64,000 nucleotides of DNA from Ottelia alismoides (taxonomy: Eukaryota; Streptophyta; Magnoliopsida; Alismatales; Hydrocharitaceae), in assembly GCA_037367405.1 (NCBI GenBank), contig JAZKJV010010616.1, forward strand, positions 273,501 to 337,500, in the 5' to 3' direction. A program made the translations under genes and the position numbers. Positions 46,312 through 57,780 of this stretch are shown here, piece after piece. Every line of letters begins with the position of its first letter. Position 1 is the first letter of the stretch. A model generated the notes under the pieces. That model had not been told where the DNA came from. It did not search any database and saw only the letters and a program-made list of their open reading frames with translations.

Positions 46312-49019
46312 GATCTCGCATCTGACATAATGTGCCCCTGAGTCTTTCTTCTTCTTTGGTAACTTATTCTGTATGGCACAAGATGTAGCCTTAGTCAAGA
46401 CATGTATTTCTGTTCGGGATCTCTTTTTCCTACGCATGGTGCAGCGGTTTTTCAGTTGATTCTTGAGCGTAGGAAAGTGATCTAAGGCATCATGAAGCGG
46501 GATCTTCAAAAAGATATGATCTTTGAGTAATTTTTCGATCTCTGGAGATGTAAGATTCTTTTTGGATTTTTTCTTTCCTTCTCCTAACAAAGCATCGGGA
46601 AAAGGAACAAAATCAGATGTCAGAAAATCAGAGTTTTTATTTACATTGGAATCACCTTGTACATCGAGAGTTTCAGAATTATTTACAAAACTCTCTAAGA
46701 CAGGAGAAGAAAGATTTTTCTCGGGAATCTCTGCCTGAGCTGGCGTGATGTCATCGTCTGAGTCACCAATATCCATATCTACGGTATCGGCATCGCTCCC
46801 GGCTTTGAATCTGCAGTGTGGTCCTCATCATCTTGCTGGTTCTCCTCCTCGGCTTCAGAATCATGGTTATGCTCATGCTCCTCAAGTGCCCTCTCCTCTT
46901 CTCCAGCAGGTGTTTGTGGTGATCTACCGCTCCTGAGACGAATGAAGTTAAATAAAAATTCAGGAAAAGAGATCGTAACTGTAGTGTCATCTACCTGATC
47001 TGGATGCCTCCTCTTGTTGTTCGGGTTCATTTGAGGCTGGGCTGGAAGAGTGGTCTTCGACGCGGTTAACTCGTCCAGACGATGGTTAACCTGCTCCATC
47101 TCGGTTTTGTGCGCGATCTGGAGCGTACTCAGCATGTCCATGATCTGGTTGAGTGCCTGGGTCTGTGAAGACATCTCTGGTTCGGTATGGTGGCCCTGGC
47201 TTGCTCCTCTCTCCTACCTTGGCGTGAATTGCTGAGAGGTGGAGGACTGGGAGTATCGCTGAGGTGTGGAAGACTGTTGCGGCTGCTGATAATGATAGTT
47301 CTGTGAATAGTTAGCAGGGTGCTGATAGTGCGGTCTCTGATGGTAAACATTCGGATGAGACTGCTGCGGCGTGAAGTTCTGGTGGTGCTGGAAATGTGGA
47401 CGTCCATGCTGCGGATGACTGTACGGCTGCTGCTGCTGCTGCTGATTCGGTATACTCGGCTGCTGAATCGGAGTATACCAAATCCCGTTGATCTCGAAAG
47501 TGGGTTGCGGCTCCACATCCATCTCTGCGGTGCTGGTGATCAGGCCTGGATTGGTATGAGACTAATCCTCATGCCAATCGATCTGCGGAATCTCGGACTC
47601 GCTCTGAACGTAGTTGATCTGACGGGTGGGTGGAGCGGGTGCAATCCTCCGTGCTGGTTGTGCGGTCGAAGAAGACTGGCTCTGCTGGTACTGGAGCTGA
47701 AGATCGGAGACCTTCTTCGACAGATCACTCAGCTGGTGAGGTAGAGATGAGAGTTTCTCCAACTCTCGCAACGACTGTAAGTCCTGGACTTGTTTGTGAA
47801 TCACATCTACCAACGTTAGCTTCTCGCTAATGAATCCCATGTTGGTGTTGGATTCAGAATCTGAGATGTTAGCCACCTTGTGATGTTCTCGGTGATGTGG
47901 TGGTTGCGGGGCTTTCTAAAATGCTCGAGTAGAGTCCAGGACTCTCGAGTTCTCGGCCATCCCTTCGAAGATGGCCCAGACCGACTCGGCGTCTTTGTTT
48001 AAGTAGTTGCCGCCACATGCGGCGCTTACGAGCTTCTGGATGTCCGGCTGGAGTCCTCCGAAGTAGTTCTGCACGAGCACCTTCATCAGGATCTCATGAT
48101 GCAGGCATCTCTCTGTAAGGTCCTTGAATCGATCCCATGCCTCATGGAATGACTCGTGCGGTAGTTGCGTGAAGTTGGAGATCTGGCTCCTCATCATGTT
48201 TGTCCTTCCCAAAGGAAAATATTTGCGCAGGAAAGTGGACTTCAGGTCGTCCCATGTAGAAATTTCCCATCCCAAGTGACTCAGCCAGTAAAGAACCTTA
48301 TCGGCCAAGGAAAAGGGAAAGGGCCTTTAGGCATACGACTTCCTGCGTCACTCTTGGATAACAAGCCGTATCACAAATCATCTCAAACTGCTGCAAAAAA
48401 GTGAACGGCTCCTTTGTAGCATTTTCGTAGAACTTGGGAAGCAATGAGATGAAGGACGGCTTTAGTTCGTACGACCCTTGATTCGGCGGTAGCTGAATCC
48501 AATGATTGAGCGTCCTTGCGCCCGGGTCGTACTCTTCCCGTAAAGTTGCAGGAACTGGTTCCCGGCCCCTGCTCGAAGCACGGCTAATTGCGCCTGTAAT
48601 TTCGTCTGAACTCGGAATTGTTCTCGAATATGTAGATTCATCTGCTGAAGTGTATCGAGAATCCCAATAGTAACATCTACAGCTTCTGGTCTTCCGTCAT
48701 CTTGCTCCTCGGCTGCTGCTCTCTCGTCTGTCGCTGTTGCTTTACCGCGAGCCATTGGCTTTGTGTCTTCTGGAAAAGAAAAGCTCTCGTAAGAACTCAG
48801 CAAAAACTCGTTTGGAGATGATTTATTGAGACGAGGGTCTATCTCAATTTTCTGGCCTGGAGGCGAGGGAGTCTGGGTCTGACTCTCCTCGAGATCAGAT
48901 GGGACCAGTTCGAGAAGAGGGTCATCCCAAACTTGTGAAGACATACGTTCGACGGTGAACGGTCGAAGGCTCACGGAGTCTGAGTAGAAAAGCAGTCGAG
49001 ATGTCATCTTCGGTTCCAA
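46312..49019 (-). pseudogene. Element B Gag, truncated
   Basis: Minus strand from ATG at 49019: an N-terminal serine-rich segment with ILDTLQQMNLHIREQFRVQT, then after a frameshift the Gag domain (ADKVLYWLSHLGWEISTWDD, FTQLPHESFHEAWDRFKDLT, FGGLQPDIQKLVSAACGGN). Next come MGFISEKLTLVDVIHKQ (equivalent to MGIISEKLDR in A and C), a long Q/P/H-rich stretch after FEINGIWYTP, a basic segment and EIEKLLKDHIFLKIPLHDAL. The end, KATSCAIQNKLPKKKKDSG, reaches AHYVRCEIP and stops at the junction. Stops interrupt it near 47916, 47562, 47214 and 46779. Confidence 0.78.
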
Positions 49020-50162
49020 GAGAAGGGAGGATCACGAATAGTAATTCAAGAGAGAGGGATAAATGCGAAAGCTGCAGAAACTCACGCCCCGCAGGCAAAC
49101 ACAAAGCAAACCCCGTTTTCACCAACTCAACCCGATGATGACCGTAAGAGTTCGGTCTTTTATCTTTTCAGTTTTAGGGTTGTAATTAGCAAACAAATTT
49201 TTGCGATTTATCGTGCGCTGTGCGAGCTTATAGGTGCCCGATTTATCTCCTGCGATACAGTCCCGAGTCCTTACATAGGATCACTTGTTTGCAGCCAGTA
49301 TGGAGGCAAGTACGGACCACTTCCGGCTACCCGTGTTGCTTGGGGACGGAGCCTTACATGATGTCCTCTAAATCCTCCACTCTGCTAAGTAATCTCGGAC
49401 CGTTGCCGGCTACCCGAGCTTCCTTACTGACAAAGTAGTGATCAGGTGTATGGACTAAGTAGTATTTTGAAAGATATCGGTTTTTAGATTAAGTGTCGAC
49501 TCTCGCTCGCGTACTCTGAGAAATGGCGGGTATTACTCTCCCAAATCAATTGAATTTTTACGGTTTTTAGATCCGATATTTTTAGTAGTCCCGGTTTTAT
49601 GGTTTTATAATTGTTTTAGTATTTTCAAACAAACATCTAAAATTTTTTATTTTCTTAATCCTAAAATCATGCACCTAGGTTGCAAGTCCTAAAACTAGCT
49701 ACGTAAGCATAATCAGATAGAAAAATAACTCCTAAACAGACATCTATTGAAAAAGCTGCGGAAAAACCAGTAAGGCGAGAAAACCGCAGTGGGTGCCCTG
49801 ATCCCCCGAATACACGGTATTCAGCGAATCAGACCCCGAAAAAAATGGGGGTTGTTTATTATTTTTTTACAATTTCTCCCCCTTTCTCTCTCTTCTAGAA
49901 AATTGTCCTAACTAAATCTGCCCTCTACAACCGACTCGTGAAGAAGAAGACGGCCTCTGCGCTATCAACTGATTCAGCTTCCTAAGAAACCGACTGATCC
50001 TGCAGGCCCTGCAAACTTGGTTAGTTGTACGAAAAATCGTATAAAAATGATCGAGAAAGAGTCGAGAAAACCGTACGAAAAACCGTACGAAAAACTACTA
50101 GAAACAATAAGAAGAGAGAAAATAAAATCACTAAGAGATAGAAAAATAAAAAATCTAACGCC
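49020..50162 (-). other. 5' leader of element B
   Basis: 1.1 kb with no open frame that looks coding. A pair of CGGCTACCCG(A/T)G(C/T)T repeats lies near 49325 and 49408. Confidence 0.5.
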
Positions 50163-50180
50163 TCCCCGGCAACGACGCCA
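50163..50180 (-). promoter_or_regulatory. Primer binding site of element B (tRNA-Asp)
   Basis: The minus strand gives TGGCGTCGTTGCCGGGGA, matching the tRNA-Asp complement at 17 of 18 positions. It lies three bases inside the LTR end. The single mismatch (T at position 6) is shared with element A. Confidence 0.9.
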
Positions 50181-50183
50181 TTT

Positions 50184-52002
50184 TGATAGAGCTGAAAATC
50201 GATTTCGCAGCTTTTTTTAGAGGAAACGCGGTCGATGTAGAAAAAGCCGCGAAACAAGAAACGATCTCAACTTATCAAACAAATTCAGTTTTCCTTCGGA
50301 AAACCTACACTAAATTTTTAACCAGGCAAGTGTTCCTGGGTCGAACTCAAGGAGGCAGAATAGAATCCTTTGATTTTTTTTCGGAAATATCTTTGTAATT
50401 TTATTTTTTATCTCTTCTTCAAGTTATCAAGTCAAGAAACCCTTTTTATTGATTTTTATTTTTATTTGATTTTATTCTTTTCCAATTTTTGTTTACTTTT
50501 CAAAAAAGGGATATTTTCAAAAATATTTATTTATTATATAATAGGTGGATATTATATAGATGGTAAAATATAATAGGGTAAATCGGGTCGAGTAGCGAGC
50601 TCGAACAACACAAGAAAACAAAATAAAATGAGGTGATTTTCGACAAAATCAAAACACTACGAAATCATGATAAAAACTCTCGAAAACGTATACTAGGTAG
50701 ATGGGGTAGTTGCGTAACTACCCTAAAAAAATCGTCAAGAAAGAAGGTCAAACGAGGTCAAAACAACCCCTACAGCTCAGGGGCATAAGCGCAAGAAAAG
50801 TATATAATTTATTCTGCAAAAAGGTCCTTCAGGGATGGTTTTGTAAACAAAATACAAATATTTACATTTAGGTCCCTGCGGAGGGAACTAAATGTAAATA
50901 ACGGAAACTTGGGGAGCGAGAGTAAATATCTGGAAGCTCTCTGGTCTTATGATGCAATTTTCCTGCCGTTTCGAAATTGGCGGTCAAGATTAGAAGTTCT
51001 CAGACTCGGATCAACGGTTGCGGGTGCGCCACGTGTCGCGCACCTGTACTTCAGATGTTCTTGAGTTTGTTGAAGTCGCTGATGGCGGGCATTCTTCTCC
51101 GACTTTCTCCGATCTACCAGTGACATCTTTGGCACTCCGGCAGGGCCAGAGGGGTGGCTCCTCCACCCCTCGAGCTCGCCCACGGTAGGGGACAGTCGGC
51201 GGTGGCTCTAAACGGCAGTGGAGTCGCGACGAAGGTAACTCTTCGGTGCAATGGCTTCTGAATGGTAGTTGTACCTTCATCTTCGAATCTGATTTCTGTT
51301 AAGATCGAAGCCTTCCAGATGTGAAGAAGTTGCTCCTGATGAAATTTGATCTGCAAATAACGAAATGTCGTGCTTGATTCAAGAAGAATCGGCCAATGGT
51401 TGATAGATTTGCAAGCTCAAATCATGGAAAAAATAAGGTTTCCGGACTTTCTGAAATCAAACATGGAAATGGCGATGGAAAGATTAAGAGATTCGAAGCG
51501 AATTTGAGATGAAATTTGAATGGGCGTTTGAGCTAAATGGTTATGCGTCCTAATGATGCGATTAACCTCACTAATACCTACACGAATATCGAGGCGAAAA
51601 TCCAAAGAAAAGGAAGGAAAAGGTCTGTGAAGATCCAATGTGTATTACCTGGGAATGGAGCTCGACGGTTGACCTTGGCCGGAGCGTGACGCGCGCGGGG
51701 CGGCGATGCAAGGCAAAGTAATCGCCCTGGAACCTCCTCCAATCTTCCATCCTCCACGCGAGCTTGCTTGCAGGTGCTGTCACCATCAGAGCAAGGCGGA
51801 GTGAGGTGGGGAAAATGGGGATCGGGTAGACTGGAGCAGGAGCTCAGTTGATTAGGAGAGTTGGTTGGCGATGGAGGAGGTTTAGGGGTATTTATAGGTG
51901 GTTTGCGTGGGCTCCAAGTCGGGATCAATGGTTGGCGTTGAAGAGGGTAGTTAGGAGAATCATATCAACGACTTAGATTGGCTGGAGAGGTTAAGAGGTA
52001 AT
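50184..52002 (-). repeat. 5' LTR of element B, partial
   Basis: 1.82 kb from the primer-site end; in plus orientation it starts TGATAGAGCTGAAAATCG. An AT-rich part, the GGTCCCTGCGGAGGGAAC-type block near 50870 and a GC-rich core follow, then a minus-strand TATA box at 51886-51898. It ends where element C begins, so roughly half of a 3.6-3.9 kb LTR is present. Confidence 0.75.
51886..51898 (-). promoter_or_regulatory. TATA box in the LTR of element B
   Basis: The minus strand reads CCTATAAATACCC within the GC-rich core of the LTR, in transcription sense for element B. Confidence 0.6.
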
Positions 52003-55000
52003 TGATGACCACGAAAACCCCGAGCAACTAAGGATGAAGAAATATAAACAAGGTCGTTGCGACCTCAGTCGCTCGAGAAATCCGGATCAACAAGAAAAAT
52101 TAAGTGCAGACCACCAAACAGAGATAAAATCAAATAAAACTAATAGCGGTCATGGCTATTGGATTAGCCTGGTATAGCAACCAGGGTCGGACTCAGGGAG
52201 CACGTGTTGGCCTTGGGGCCAACGGAGTAGTCTAAAAAAGGAATAAAATAAAATCAAAGTGTTTTTGGTGGATTTTTATTTTTTATAATTTTTTTGGATT
52301 TTTAATTAATAAAGAAAATAAAGAAAACAATAAAGCAAGCCAATACAACAAATTATTTAAACACTCAAAAATCACCCAAAAATAAAAATAAAAATATTTT
52401 TATGTTTTTTATATTTTTACAGTTTTTGGTTAATTTTTGGTATTTTTCTGATGTTTATTGAATTTTCTAAAAATCAAACAAGACAAGAAAGCAGTGCTGC
52501 TGTCCAGTCGGAATTGGAGGGCCAATATAAAATAGATAAGGGCCCTATCAATATCTGAAGGTAATTTTCCTAAAAACTAGAAAGTATAAGGACAATTAGG
52601 GCACTGGAATTATTGTTTTTGGTTTTTTAAATGAATTATTAGAATTTTTATAGAGTTTTTAGTGTTTTTCAATTTTTATGAGTTTTATATATCCAAAAAT
52701 GACCACAATTGGTCAGAAAATCAAATACGGTAAAACAACTACTGTCTAATTTGTTTGTAATTTTCAGAGGTATTTTAATATTTTTTGTGAATTTTTAAGT
52801 CAGACAGTAAAGAAAACGCTTGTTTTTAAATTTTTAAAAATATCAAATGAAATCAAAAATGTCTCCAAAAATAGGAGAAAATTTTACACTATGGCAGGAG
52901 CCATGTATCCAATTTTCATCGCATTTGGAGTAGGTTTGATATTTTATTAAAAATCAAAATTAAGGTATAGTACACAGGGACCTATATGTAAATAGAAGAA
53001 GTTCCAGGGGGTCCGGTGCAAAATTTCCAAGAAGTCACGTGCTAGGCGCGTGTCTTGGGCACACAGGGACCTAATTGCAAATAAACTAAGGTTCCGGACT
53101 ATTTAATAACAGGTATTAAAAGTATGAGGGCCTCGGTGTAAAATACCCACGAATTTCAACACATGTTATAAAAAAACCACGCACAGGGGTATATATGCAA
53201 TTAATAAAAACTTTCATTCATTTCAGGAACACCCTAGAACAACAAGGCTAAACATGCAAAAATCCCAGATAAGCACGTGTCGACGCACATGTTCCACTAC
53301 ACACAGGGGCATACATGTAAATACCAGATAAGATAGGGTCCTAGATGTAATTTACCCAACGCAAATAAAGTATCTAAAATATTTACAGGTCTACAGCTAA
53401 ACTACTCAGAAACTAAGGGCTTAAGGGGATATTTACCCTTTATTAAGTAGACCGTCAGATGGGCGCCACGTGTGCAATCAGACGGTCGGGGAAGGGTGGC
53501 GCCCAACTCTGGGGTCCTCGGTCTGATCTAGCGGCTGAGGCCTCGCCACGTGGGGGATCTAATGGGTATGAGGCGCTGTGTCTAAGCCTCGTTGAGCCAA
53601 CGGTCCGGATCGAGTCTTCAAATGATCGGATGGTCAGAGCTGCTCCTTGAATGGATGGCTGGGATGCGAACTGGAGCTGAAGGTCGATCGGACGGCTGCG
53701 GAGGATGGAGGACGAACAGTTCGCCGGCGAACTTCGCCGGACTCGTGCTGGCACGGGAGTCCTCATCGGAGACCACGGATGATCGGAGAAGAAGCGTGGA
53801 GGCCTTCCGCGTCGCCTGGTACCCTCCGATGACTCGACGGATCTCTGGGAAGATCAGGCGAGTCCGGCGGAGGTAGAGCTGCTGCTGCTGCGAGTTGGAG
53901 CCCTCAGATGAGCTCGATTGGACCTGAAAAGCATAGTAGCAAACTCGTGGGTCGAGGGCAAAGTGCCTCTACCCTGTAAGAGGGGGTGACGGTGATCGGC
54001 GCGGCGGGGCGTAGGGGCGCCGGCGATGCGACGGCGGAGGAGCCCCAATCCCAGCTCCTGTGCGAGCTAGGTTGGATGGAGGGGTGGAGAAGGTGCGCGG
54101 GGAGAAGGCGAACGAGATGGGATGGTCCGATGATCGAGACGAAGGCGGAGATGGCCGGAATCGAAGATGAACGGCGACAGGATGATTTGGGGGAAAACGC
54201 AAATTAAAGAAATAGAGAGGGAGAAGGGGCTACCTACTGGCTGCTGTCGACTGTGGAGGAGCAGAGCTTGCTCCAGGTCCTTGCCTCGAGGACCGTCGGT
54301 GTCCGAGGCTCAGGCGTCACCTCCAGGCGGCGCACAGCGCGCGAAGCTGCCGGATCGATGGTCTCACACTCCCTCCTCGCTGCAACACCACGGGGAGTGA
54401 GTTGTCACTCTCGCAGATGTGATGGAGGTCCTTGGGTGAAGAATGAAGGAGCCACAGATGAGGAATAGGGAGGCGGAGCTCAGATTTTATAGGGGTGCAA
54501 GTCCGAGAAGAAATGGTCGGGTCCGGCTTGGTGAAGCACGGACCCCTAGGCAAGGTGTCGGGCGAGGTTCCCGGATATCTGAGCGTGATTAGGACCTGGG
54601 GTTTGGGGATTCAGGCGTCGGGTCATGACGCAAAAAATCGGGGAAGTCGGGTTGGGCGTCACGACCCGTGGGAAGTGGTCCACAGGGGGGAGTTGACCGG
54701 GGGGTCAACATCCCCTGTGGACCAATGAGAGAAGGCCACCTCAGAAAGATTTGGAAATTAATTTAAAAATAGAAAATGGCCAATTTATTAAAAACTCAAA
54801 ACATAAAAAATGTTTATTTTATTTTTTTCCATTTTTTGGTTATTTTTAATTAATTTTTCAAAATAAAAATAGGGTATGTATACTATAGTGCTATACATAG
54901 GTATTTACACAATATAGTTTTTTTTATTTTTGATTTTTAATTAGTTATTTTTATACATTTTTATCCTCATTTTATATTTTATTTAATTATAGTATAAACT

Positions 55001-55681
55001 TAGGAATAAAAAGATATTTTTATTTTTATTCTTTATATACAATGGTGAAATAAATAGACATATACATCTATATACATGGTATATGTACAATGTTCTTTTT
55101 GGTTTTCAATTTTGTTCTTTTTATTTTATTTTTGTTTTTATTGGCTTTTATTTTATTTATTTACTCCATAAAAGATAAAATATATACAAATTTTTAGGGA
55201 TTTTTATTTATAAGGTAAATAAAATATAGATAAGGTGTCTATGTACAAGGTGAATATCTACATGTGAATGTTTTTATTTTTCTTTTTAATTTTTCAATTT
55301 TTGTTTTGATTTTGTATTTATAAATATATACAAATATATACAAGCCACTTTTATTCTCTTTTTAGCGGAAAATATATTTATGGTATTTACAGGTATATTT
55401 ACACACACGAGCCCCTATCTCTCTCTACTTTGGCTTTTATGCGGTCAGGCCCATGCTTAGCCCTCCCTTGGGATTAGGTTGCTCAATATTTATTCTAAAT
55501 ATTTCCCTCTTTTTCTTTTTAATCTTTATTCTTTTATTTTTGCACAAAAACATGCTAATTATTAGTTTTTACACCATGCATGCTTTTGGTAATTATTTGT
55601 ATTTACAAACATATACATGCATTTGCAAAGGTTTTTGTAGCTAAAATATAAGAATAAAGAGTGATGAATGGGTATTCATCA
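52003..55681 (-). repeat. 3' LTR of element C
   Basis: 3,679 bp. In minus-strand sense it starts TGATGAATACCCATTCATCA, directly after AAGTATAGGGGGG, and ends GGTTTTCGTGGTCATCA. AT-rich ends surround a GC-rich core (about 53450-54730). The block GCCCCTATCTCTCTCTAC near 55411 matches TTATCTCCCCCTACTTTATT in the LTRs of A. The left border is inferred from the LTR ends of A, B and F. Confidence 0.8.
54483..54493 (-). promoter_or_regulatory. TATA box in the LTR of element C
   Basis: The minus strand reads CCTATAAAATC, in the same GC-rich setting as CCTATAAATACCC of element B. Confidence 0.6.
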
Positions 55682-55697
55682 CCCCCCTATACTTAAC
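55682..55697 (-). promoter_or_regulatory. Polypurine tract of element C
   Basis: The minus strand reads AAGTTAAGTATAGGGGGG and runs directly into the LTR start TGATGAAT. This is the usual primer for plus-strand DNA synthesis. Confidence 0.75.
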
Positions 55698-57284
55698 TTT
55701 GCTAGTCCCTTAGCAAACACTTATTTGAAAAAGAAGTGAAAAGAGAAAGAAAAAGAAAAAGAGGTGAATATACATGGATTAAGGCTGATTATTAACCTCG
55801 CCTTCATTAAATTGAAATATGGAGCTCGATCAGATCTTTGGATTATTAATGTGTCAGAACCTTATTTGGACTTAAGATTAAAACTCAACAACCTCTAAGT
55901 TCCACCAATCTATAGACAAGACTCCTCAATAAACCAGATCAGAACAAGTCTACATACACAAACTCTAATGACCATGAATCTTTCCATGCAGTGTAAGTGA
56001 TATGTAGCTCCCTACCTCAGAAGTAACAAAGAAACAACCTCCCCCAACCTGGTAACTCTAATGCCTCGGTCTAGCAACTCTTTCCTCGAGAAGCGGGGTA
56101 TTCCCTTCTAAGTTCATGTGCAACCGGCTCAAGAAGAGGGGGAAGAAGATGAAGAATGGACCATGTCCAGTGTAGCCATGTATCCTTGGGAGCCCAACCA
56201 GTGTAGCTAAGTCTCCCGCTGCAAGCTTCATGAGATGTAACATGGATACCACAAGCTTTTGCTTTATTTGACTATATACACTTCGGTGGGGTTATTAAAT
56301 TTTCAATCCGACCCACCACTTTTTTGGAGTTCTTTTTCTTTTTGCACATTTTTTTTCATGTGCAACTGTACAACATATCTACATGGTGAAGCATATATAC
56401 AAGGAGTTTTTCCTCTTGAGCCAGTAGACTATCCCTCTTTTGAAGCTTTATTGCAACCCACAGCTTCTGTCTTTAGCCTTCATCACCACTAGACCAAGTT
56501 GAGACGCACTTCCTTCACTAGAAGAAGAAGAGAGGTTCCGCCTAGAAGTACTACCCTCATATGCTACCCCAAGCCAAAGGAAACTGCCTCCTCACCACCT
56601 CATCCGTGGAGAGCTATGTGTAAGGTGCTGGTGCAAGTCAAGCCATTGTCTCTAAGAGTCATGCGTGTGTTGTTAAGTGCTCTACTTAGGCTCATCAAGA
56701 TGACATATGCTCATAGCCTAGTGGACTCAAAGAATTAAGTCCCAATGGACCTGAAAAGACCTAACCCTAAGCCCTATAAGGTTCCTCTTAGAATTAGGTG
56801 GATTAAGACCTTAATCAAGCTCAATTTCTCAATTTAATTACTGGCTAGTTTAAATGTCAACCATGATCCAGGAAAAACTATACAAATATTTACAAAGATG
56901 CTATTTACAAATATTTACAATCATGCAAAATTTTTGAAAAATGTTTTGAAACCATGGATGTATGCATGAATGCAAGTTTTGCAAAAATATTTACAAACAT
57001 TTACACAAGGTTTTTGCAAACGTTGTGTATTCAAAACATTTTGGAAAAATTTTGTATTATATACATAATTTTGATAAAAAATATTTACAAATCCTTTACA
57101 CAAATCATTTTACAATTATTTTTACAAAAATAATTTGTATAAATAAATAGGTATGTGCAAAATGAATTTTATATACAAGGGAGAAAAAATTTTAATTTTA
57201 TGGGTTTTTAGCCATTTTTATTTATTGACACACTCACACAAAGTACAAGTTATGGCTAAAGTATATATGAAATATATACACACC
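55698..57284 (-). other. Conserved non-coding region between pol and 3' LTR of element C
   Basis: Shares blocks with 28809-30790 of element A in the same order, including AGTAGACTATCCCTCTTTTG (about 56422-56442) and CCAGTGTAGC. The stretch 56870-57150 is a decayed series of ATTTACAAA and TTTTTGAAAA words. No env-like or other protein is recognised on either strand. Confidence 0.5.
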
Positions 57285-57646
57285 CCCTATACTTAGCTCG
57301 AACGATGTCCTCAGAGTGATCAAGAGCGATGAAGAAGACATAACTCATGCTTAGTATAGGGACGTGAAAAGGAATGGCTATATACAGAAATGAATCAAAG
57401 AATAGAATGAATAGAAGATCAAGAGAGTCTCGGCTTTCCCCCTTATACTTAGGATCAAGTAATCCTAAGTATAGCAAGCTGTACATGAAGGGAAATCCGA
57501 GTGAAGGATGTACAGAATCTGCCCCCCTATACTTAGGGTGAAATATCCCTAAGTGTAGGCAGCAAAAAAGGGGTAGAAAGGATAAAAAGAATACCCAAAG
57601 GTCCTACATCCCCCCTATACTTAGGGTAAAGTACACCCTAAGTATA
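57285..57646 (-). repeat. Array of four hairpins with polypurine-like arms (element C)
   Basis: Four inverted repeats: 57285-57360 (arms about 24 bp with mismatches, loop about 27), 57438-57474, 57522-57559 and 57609-57646. The last three have 10-13 bp arms around CTATACTTAGG and CCTAAGTATAG with loops of about 9-12 bases. Before each left arm stands a run of C, so the element's sense strand reads AAGTATAGGGGGG-like tracts, as at the true polypurine tract at 55682. Confidence 0.85.
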
Positions 57647-57780
57647 ACATAATCATAAGATGAGAAAAAGGGATGTGGGACTAAAGAATAGAGTGATATA
57701 GACACCTAAATCTATACAAGTCGGAAGAACAGTGATAATCAGGCGTGAGATGCAATAGATGTGAGTCGAGAGACCACATC

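Larger units (their letters stand above)
46312..52002 (-). mobile_element. Truncated Athila-lineage retrotransposon (element B)
   Basis: Minus-strand element: partial 5' LTR 50184-52002, tRNA-Asp primer site 50163-50180, leader 49020-50162 and a decayed gag 46312-49019. Protease, RT, RNase H, integrase and the 3' LTR are absent: the sequence stops in the stretch equivalent to PYVRCEI just before the protease of A and C, where it meets copia element D. Its 5' LTR is cut at 52003 by element C; the rest should lie to the right of the window. Gag is clearly diverged from A and C, so B is a different subfamily. Confidence 0.8.

Noticed and set aside
50163..50180. tRNA-Asp gene
   Set aside because: Only the last 18 bases of the tRNA are matched, next to an LTR end; it is a primer binding site. 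I saw no full tRNA cloverleaf anywhere in the window.
57285..57646. CRISPR-like spacing of repeats
   Set aside because: The units are inverted repeats in a plant retrotransposon, with unequal spacing and no unique spacer pattern.
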